From assembly GCA_027493675.1 (NCBI GenBank), contig JAOSKI010000041.1:4246-68245 (forward strand): a stretch of DNA of 64,000 nucleotides, in the 5' to 3' direction. Made by a program: the position numbers and the translations under genes. Positions within the stretch are counted from its first letter, which is position 1. Every line of letters begins with the position of its first letter. The notes beneath the pieces are model-generated. The model was not told where the DNA came from and searched no databases. It saw only the letters and a program-made list of their open reading frames with translations. Shown piece by piece: positions 60,222-64,000 of this stretch. Source of the stretch: Microthrixaceae bacterium. Lineage in GTDB: Bacteria; Actinomycetota; Acidimicrobiia; Acidimicrobiales; Microtrichaceae.

Positions 60222-60599
60222 CCCAAGCCCGCCCGTAGGACATCGGCTTCTACATTCCTTCTACACGACGCCGAGTGACAGGGCGGTACGGGGAGGCACG
60301 GTCCAGAAGTGCAGCGACGCCATGCTGGCTTGGTGAACGACTGGCCGGGTGTCGAGGATCGAGCGGCTCAAGAGGCCCGTCTTCGAGGTGTCGCCAACGC
60401 AGTGACCTACCAGACGGAGCACGGCGTGCAGCAGAAGTGCGGCACGGGGGTCCTGCCGGAGCGGTTGGATCCACAACTGACAAGCTGGGCGAGCTCGGCG
60501 TGATCCAGACCGAACAGGACGGAACTCGAACACCGGATCATCCTCAACACGGCCCACACCCTGTCGTTCGTGCCCGGACCACAGCGCCGTTCGGCCGCC
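60222..60599. other. 378-base gap, no recognisable gene
   Basis: After antitoxin 1 no reading frame shows family motifs. It may be eroded sequence of the SWIM-protein locus that follows. Confidence 0.45.
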
Positions 60600-60911
60600 G
60601 CCATGCAGCGTCAACGCGACGGCGGCAGTGTGCTTGCAGGACTTGCCGTCCTCGCCGTGGGGACACGTGCACGAGAACCGGGGCTTCTTGGCGCCCTCGA
60701 CCCAGTCGCGACCGTGTAGGGCATGGTGCCTCTGGCGACGGCGGAGAGATGGTCGTCGACCTCGGTCAGATCCTCGATGTCGCTCGCCGGGATCATCGAC
60801 GCACGGGCCAGGACGCGGTCCCCGGCCAGCTTCTGGATCCGGTCGAGATCGAACACCGAGGACAGCGGCGCTTGCGGCAGGCCGCTCAGGCTGCACCAGA
60901 GCGACGCGCTC
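60600..60911 (-). pseudogene. SWIM zinc-finger protein remnant
   Basis: Minus strand: VFDLDRIQKLAGDRVLARAS, then in a neighbouring frame ARDWVEGAKKPRFSCTCPHG and SCKHTAAVALTLHGG. C-x-C-xn-C-x-H is the SWIM zinc-binding signature and the first part matches the N-terminal region of SWIM proteins, which are normally 400 or more residues. Here the frame is broken and the downstream part is missing, so this is a truncated copy. Confidence 0.6.
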
Positions 60912-61000
60912 GAACAAGGTCCGATCGTGCCGTCTCAGACGCCGTCCCCCGACCGAGTGCGTCTCGTTGCCGCCTACCCTCCAGCCGGCAATGAGCCTTG

Positions 61001-61013
61001 ACTCATAATGAGT
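61001..61013. promoter_or_regulatory. operator-like palindrome of toxin-antitoxin pair 2
   Basis: ACTCAT-A-ATGAGT, a perfect inverted repeat directly at the toxin start, with further half-sites (ATGAGCC at 60991, GCTCAT at 61018). Likely autoregulatory site. Confidence 0.55.
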
Positions 61014-61014
61014 G

Positions 61015-61389
61015 ATGGCTCATAGTGTGTCGGTGTGGGATGTCGAGGTCACGGACCAGTTCGTCGAATGGTGGTCGACACTGACCGACGACCAGCGCGA
61101 GGCGGTGACCGCCCGGGTCGACCTGCTCGGCGAACGCGGCCCCGACCTCGGCCGACCGGTCGTCGATCGCATCCACTCATCACGACACCGGACGATGAAG
61201 GAGCTCCGGGCCGCCAAGGACGGGGCCATGCGGGTGCTGTTCAGCTTCGACCCCAGACGTCAAGCGATCCTGCTGCTGGGTGGCGACAAGAGCGGCGAAT
61301 GGAACAAGTGGTACGAGTGGGCGGTCCCGCTCGCGGATGACCTCTACGACGAGTACCTCCAGGAACTCCACACGGAAGGATTGATCTGA
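61015..61389 (+). CDS. RelE/HigB-type toxin, pair 2
   Basis: Intact 124-residue protein; ATG 61015 (GTG 61012 is an alternative). Seen: VWDVEVTDQFVEWWSTLTDDQ, LGRPVVDRIHSSRHRTMKEL, MRVLFSFDPRRQAILLLGGDK then SGEWNKWYEWAVPLADDLY. This is the Gp49-like HigB subgroup with the WYEWAVPLAD-type C-terminus usual in actinobacteria. Its stop overlaps the antitoxin ATG (TGATG). Confidence 0.87.
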   Translation: MAHSVSVWDVEVTDQFVEWWSTLTDDQREAVTARVDLLGERGPDLGRPVVDRIHSSRHRTMKELRAAKDGAMRVLFSFDPRRQAILLLGGDKSGEWNKWYEWAVPLADDLYDEYLQELHTEGLI

Positions 61390-61718
61390 TGGCACGAACC
61401 AAGTTCTCGGCCCTTCGTGACGACGTCACCGCCAAGGACGGCGCGTCCGAGCGCATCGCCGACATGCGTGCCGAGGCGCTCGAGGAGATCCGCCTCTTCG
61501 AGCTCCGCCACCGTGAAGCGGTCAGCCAAGCAGAGCTCGCCGGTCGGCTGGATGTCACCCAGGGTGCGATCTCCAAGCTCGAACACGCCGATGACGTCCG
61601 CGTCTCGACGCTGCGCCAGTACCTCGAGGCGCTCGGCGCCCGGCTCGAACTCGTCGCCGTCTTTGACGACGAGGATCGAAGCGTCCCCGTCCATCTCGGC
61701 AGAGACAGCGCTGCCTGA
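61389..61718 (+). CDS. XRE-family antitoxin (HigA-like), pair 2
   Basis: Intact 109-residue antitoxin, translationally coupled to toxin 2. Seen: FELRHREAVSQAELAGRLDV then TQGAISKLEHADDVRVSTL (HTH), and LRQYLEALGARLELVAVFDD, the standard end of this HigA group. It is not closely similar to antitoxin 1, so the two pairs are independent modules rather than a recent duplication. Confidence 0.9.
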   Translation: MARTKFSALRDDVTAKDGASERIADMRAEALEEIRLFELRHREAVSQAELAGRLDVTQGAISKLEHADDVRVSTLRQYLEALGARLELVAVFDDEDRSVPVHLGRDSAA

Positions 61719-61790
61719 ACACAGCGACAGAGCCCTCCACCCCGCGGCCACGACCCGAGGTGTTCGGTGTTTCGCGCCTGCATCGTCACG

Positions 61791-61820
61791 TCTGCCAGAT
61801 CTTCTGCCAGATCCGGCAGA
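61791..61820. repeat. TCTGCCAGATC repeat/hairpin near the tRNA remnant
   Basis: TCTGCCAGATC occurs twice in tandem (61791 and 61803), the second forming a hairpin TTCTGCC-AGATCC-GGCAGAA. CTTCTGCCAGATCCG resembles the CTTCTGCCCGATCCG of the direct repeat at 62038-62062. Downstream to 61905 GGGACAG recurs four times. Possibly part of a recombination region. Confidence 0.45.
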
Positions 61821-61919
61821 AACGGGCGGTACAGGCCAGTACCGTGCGGGACAGCGAGTTGGCCAGATCCCTTGTGGGACAGGGGGAACGGCACTCGACG
61901 GGACAGGCCGGGGGGAACG

Positions 61920-61961
61920 CTCATTACCCGAAGGTCGCAGGTTCAATTCCTGCCCCCGTCA
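61920..61961 (+). tRNA. 3' fragment of an initiator tRNA (fMet, CAU), likely attachment-site remnant
   Basis: 42 bases from the anticodon loop to the 3' end: loop CTCATTA (anticodon CAT), CCCGAAGGTCG, T-arm GCAGG-TTCAATT-CCTGC, acceptor strand CCCCGTC and A. This is the initiator-tRNA pattern (CTCATAACCCGAAGGTCG). The bases before the loop do not pair with CCCGA and no D-arm or 5' acceptor is present, so it is not a functional gene. Loop-to-3'-end is the segment typically duplicated by tRNA-targeting integrases. Confidence 0.7.
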
Positions 61962-63621
61962 AGCGTCGCCGCGGCCCGCGCCAACGCGCCCTCACGCCCA
62001 GTGAGCAAGAAGACACACCCTGACAGCCGTTAGGGAATCTCTTCTGCCCGATCCGTGGGTGGACCCGGCGCTTGCCGTGAGGGGTTGTCATCGAGGGCGG
62101 TTCGGGGATGTGGTTGGTCGGCCTGTTGGGGTCCCGCGGGTGCGGGTGGTCGCTGTAGCGGTGGTCGGGTGGTTGTTCGCCTGGCGGTTTGGGTGGTCGT
62201 GGGCGGTGTTGGGTCGGTAGTTCGAGCCCGGTGGCGGTGGTGATCGTGAAGTGGCTGTCAGGACCGCTCTGGCCACTGTCTGGCGGGTGGGGGTGGTTCA
62301 AGTGCATGGTCCAGCCGGTGCGGTGCACGATGCCGTGGTGGTGTCGGCACAACAACACGAGGTTCACGATCACGGTTTGGCCGTCGTCGGCGTATTCGAT
62401 GACGTGGTGTGCGTCACACCATCCGGGTGGGGCGTCACATCCCGGGAACACACATCCGCCGTCTCGTACCACAAGCGCGCGGCGCATCGCCCGGTTCGGC
62501 AACCGCAGCCGTTCACGTACCGCTACGGGCATGCCCATTTGATCCAGCAGGGTCTCGGAGATCGCGGAGTTGCATACCAGCAGCTCCCATTGGGTGGGGG
62601 TGAACCACAACCTGTTGCCCGCTGTGTCGGTAACCGGTACACCGATGAGCGCCCCGACCCCGGGCCGGTCTGAACAGCATCCGGTGGCGGTGTCACCGGA
62701 ACCGTAGGGGTGGGTTCCGTTGAGTACATCGGCGAGGATCGGGTCGATCTCACCTGTTCGGTCGGTGTCGATGATCAGGTTCATCTCGGTGACCGTGCAA
62801 GCCGTGGTGTTGTCTTGCCTGGTTGTAGCGCCACGGCGGATGAGCTCGATGAGGGCTTGGGCACGGATCTGTGCTCTGGTTGGCATCTCGATCTCTGGGC
62901 AGCATCGGCGGTCGTTGCGCATGCGGCGCCACATGCGGTTCGTTTCGGCTTCGAGAAGCTCTTCGAAGGAAACACCGTCAGGTCCACAGAACGTGCCTTC
63001 GAGGACTGCTTCGTCGCCGCTGCGACGCAACGACACCGACGATTTCGCCTCAGTGGGGTCATGACCGCCGTCGGCATCGGCGTACCGGGCGAGATCGTCA
63101 ACCAACGCTGTGAACCGTGACCAACCAGGCTCCCGCGTCCGACAACGCCAACAACGCCTGTTGTGCGGCGCTGAACGCGTCCGCGTTGCGGTCGTTGACC
63201 CGCGCGGCGATGAACGCCGCACGTTCGAAGGTGATCTCACCACGACCGGCCGCTTTGAACAACTCGTCGAGATCTGCTCGCAGACGCCTACCGGCACGAA
63301 TCTCACGGTTCACAGCGGTACGAGAACGTCCGTGACGACGCTCGAACCACACACCCGTAGCGGTGCCGTAACGGATGTCGCACAAACCGCGGCGGTCCAC
63401 CTCGGCAAGCACTCCCGCGGATGTGGCATCCAGTGACCGGCGAGCCACTTCGATGTCATCGACCATCCCAAGGCACTCCTCATCGGACAGCTCCTTCGCG
63501 TCGACACCGGCCAACACGCGCGTGCCGTGGTGATCACACCAGCGGTGCTACCCGACCCGTCCCCAGAACCACCTCCCACAATCGAACCCATGTTCGATAC
63601 CGTACCAACCCCGTGAGACAT
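61924..63621 (-). CDS. DUF222/HNH endonuclease protein (13E12-repeat type) (frameshifts near 63505 and 63120)
   Basis: Actinobacterial DUF222 protein with a C-terminal HNH nuclease domain. A start around ATG 63621 gives a short Gly/Ser tail, then ELSDEECLGMVDDIEVARRS, GRRLRADLDELFKAAGRGEITF (DUF222), and after frame changes RRALVVRDGGCVFPGCDAPP then WCDAHHVIEYADDGQT and NLVLLCRHHHGIVHRTGW (HNH with zinc-binding Cys). The frame runs on through a Pro-rich tail and the tRNA remnant to 61924; the last part (RRLTGAGIEPATFG) is merely antisense tRNA, so the native stop was probably lost. Often multicopy; mobile-DNA related. Confidence 0.75.
62038..62062. repeat. direct repeat, right copy
   Basis: TCTCTTCTGCCCGATCCGTG followed by GGTGG. 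Shares CTGCCCGATCCGTGGGT exactly with 59191-59213. The 2.8 kb in between contains the transposase scrap, both toxin-antitoxin pairs, the SWIM remnant and the tRNA fragment. Confidence 0.6.
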
Positions 63622-63856
63622 CCAAGATCGGAACAGCCGTTGCCGGACGGTGCAGGAGCCTCACCGCGCCATGCCTACTCGGACCGAGGCGGCCACCACC
63701 CACCCGGAACGGAACGGGCACGGCAGCCGTTGGCAGTGTGAGGCAACCGGCCTGTCGATGGCTCTTCGAACTCCGGGGCGTGATGCAGGTATAGGTCTCG
63801 GGCCTCGGGGGTAGGATCCGGCGAACGCGGGGCGCGCACCAAGGGGGTGCTACGAG

Positions 63857-64000
63857 ATGAGACCACTTCGGTACTCGATCAACGTCACCCTCGACGGCTG
63901 TTGCGATCACGAGGCAGGGCTCCCGCCCGACGAGGAGTCGATGCGGTACTGGACCGCCGAGATGCAGCGAGCCGATGCCGTGCTGCTCGGCCGGGTGACC
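63857..64000 (+). CDS. dihydrofolate-reductase-family (RibD C-terminal-like) protein, cut by window end
   Basis: The first 48 residues are present: MRPLRYSINVTLDGCCDHEA, then MRYWTAEMQRADAVLLGRVT, the N-terminal strand and the LLGRVT motif of the DHFR/RibD-like family common in actinobacteria. ATG 63857 follows a GGGGG tract. The 235-base gap upstream (63622-63856) has no gene I can recognise. Confidence 0.8.
   Translation, partial: MRPLRYSINVTLDGCCDHEAGLPPDEESMRYWTAEMQRADAVLLGRVT

Noticed and set aside
60261..60600. Minus-strand continuation of the SWIM protein to 60261
   Set aside because: After the zinc-binding motif the sequence becomes low-quality in every frame with no family similarity; only the part to about 60600 is supported.
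61924..61965. GAGIEPATFG-type C-terminus of the HNH protein
   Set aside because: This peptide is the well-known antisense translation of a tRNA 3' end and here comes from the tRNA remnant; it is not evidence for a protein domain.

Overview
The window is about 64 kb of very GC-rich DNA with dense genes, frequent GTG starts and GGAGG-type ribosome binding sites. It encodes an F420-type luciferase-like oxidoreductase, DUF222/HNH and DUF1801 proteins, a FeoAB operon with an iron-box-like site, and a Streptomyces-like PHO box. This suggests a free-living actinobacterium, plausibly of the Acidimicrobiia; that placement is inference. A dominant property is the large number of single-base frameshifts. 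More than half of the genes are read from two to six frames, with conserved protein motifs and normal codon use continuing on both sides of each break. The simplest explanation is uncorrected insertion/deletion errors in the sequence rather than mass pseudogenisation. I therefore describe most broken genes as one reconstructed CDS and say roughly where the frame changes.

Layout. 0-4.4 kb: an alpha/beta hydrolase cut by the window edge, then two exported glycoside hydrolases (GH27 alpha-galactosidase, GH5 endoglycoceramidase-like). 4.4-9 kb: macro-domain protein, DUF1801 protein, tandem SRPBCC protein, Tat-exported carotenoid oxygenase. 9-15 kb: hyaluronan-synthase-like glycosyltransferase with a small membrane protein, F420-type oxidoreductase, SDR, an unassigned conserved protein, and a VOC protein bracketed by inverted repeats. 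15-18.7 kb: metal cassette with an exported DUF411 protein, a CmtR-like ArsR sensor, a P1B ATPase, and a 5'-truncated methyltransferase. 18.7-26 kb: a CocE-like hydrolase/TetR unit, a lipase, a strange C/G-homopolymer stretch (22.8-23.5 kb), and a divergent TetR/MFS efflux pair. 26-30 kb: PstS phosphate-binding lipoprotein with a PHO box, and a DUF1269-DUF6325-SHOCT operon. 30-40 kb: ion homeostasis, with feoA-feoB-feoC-like, CorA, a KimA-like K+ transporter and, divergently, KdpD/KdpE without a Kdp pump.

40-47.3 kb: TetR, secreted lipase, SNF2 helicase coupled to a small basic protein, ArsM, and a collagen-like lipoprotein ending in a phage tail-collar-like domain. 47.5-53.3 kb: a co-directional catabolic operon (acyl-CoA dehydrogenase, nitroreductase, thiolase, acyl-CoA ligase, then PAP2 phosphatase). 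53.2-59.2 kb: three aldehyde dehydrogenases, including one of MmsA type, convergent with the first operon and divergent from a DAO-family amine oxidase. 59.2-62.1 kb: an accessory islet with a transposase scrap, two HigB/HigA-type toxin-antitoxin pairs with palindromic operators, a SWIM zinc-finger remnant and a 42-nt 3' fragment of an initiator tRNA, bracketed by a direct repeat. 62-64 kb: DUF222/HNH nuclease and the start of a dihydrofolate-reductase-family gene.

The strongest candidates for new biology are the tRNA-associated toxin-antitoxin islet, the K+ locus in which KdpDE sits next to a KimA-like transporter, the CmtR/ATPase/DUF411 metal cassette, and the collagen/tail-collar surface lipoprotein.
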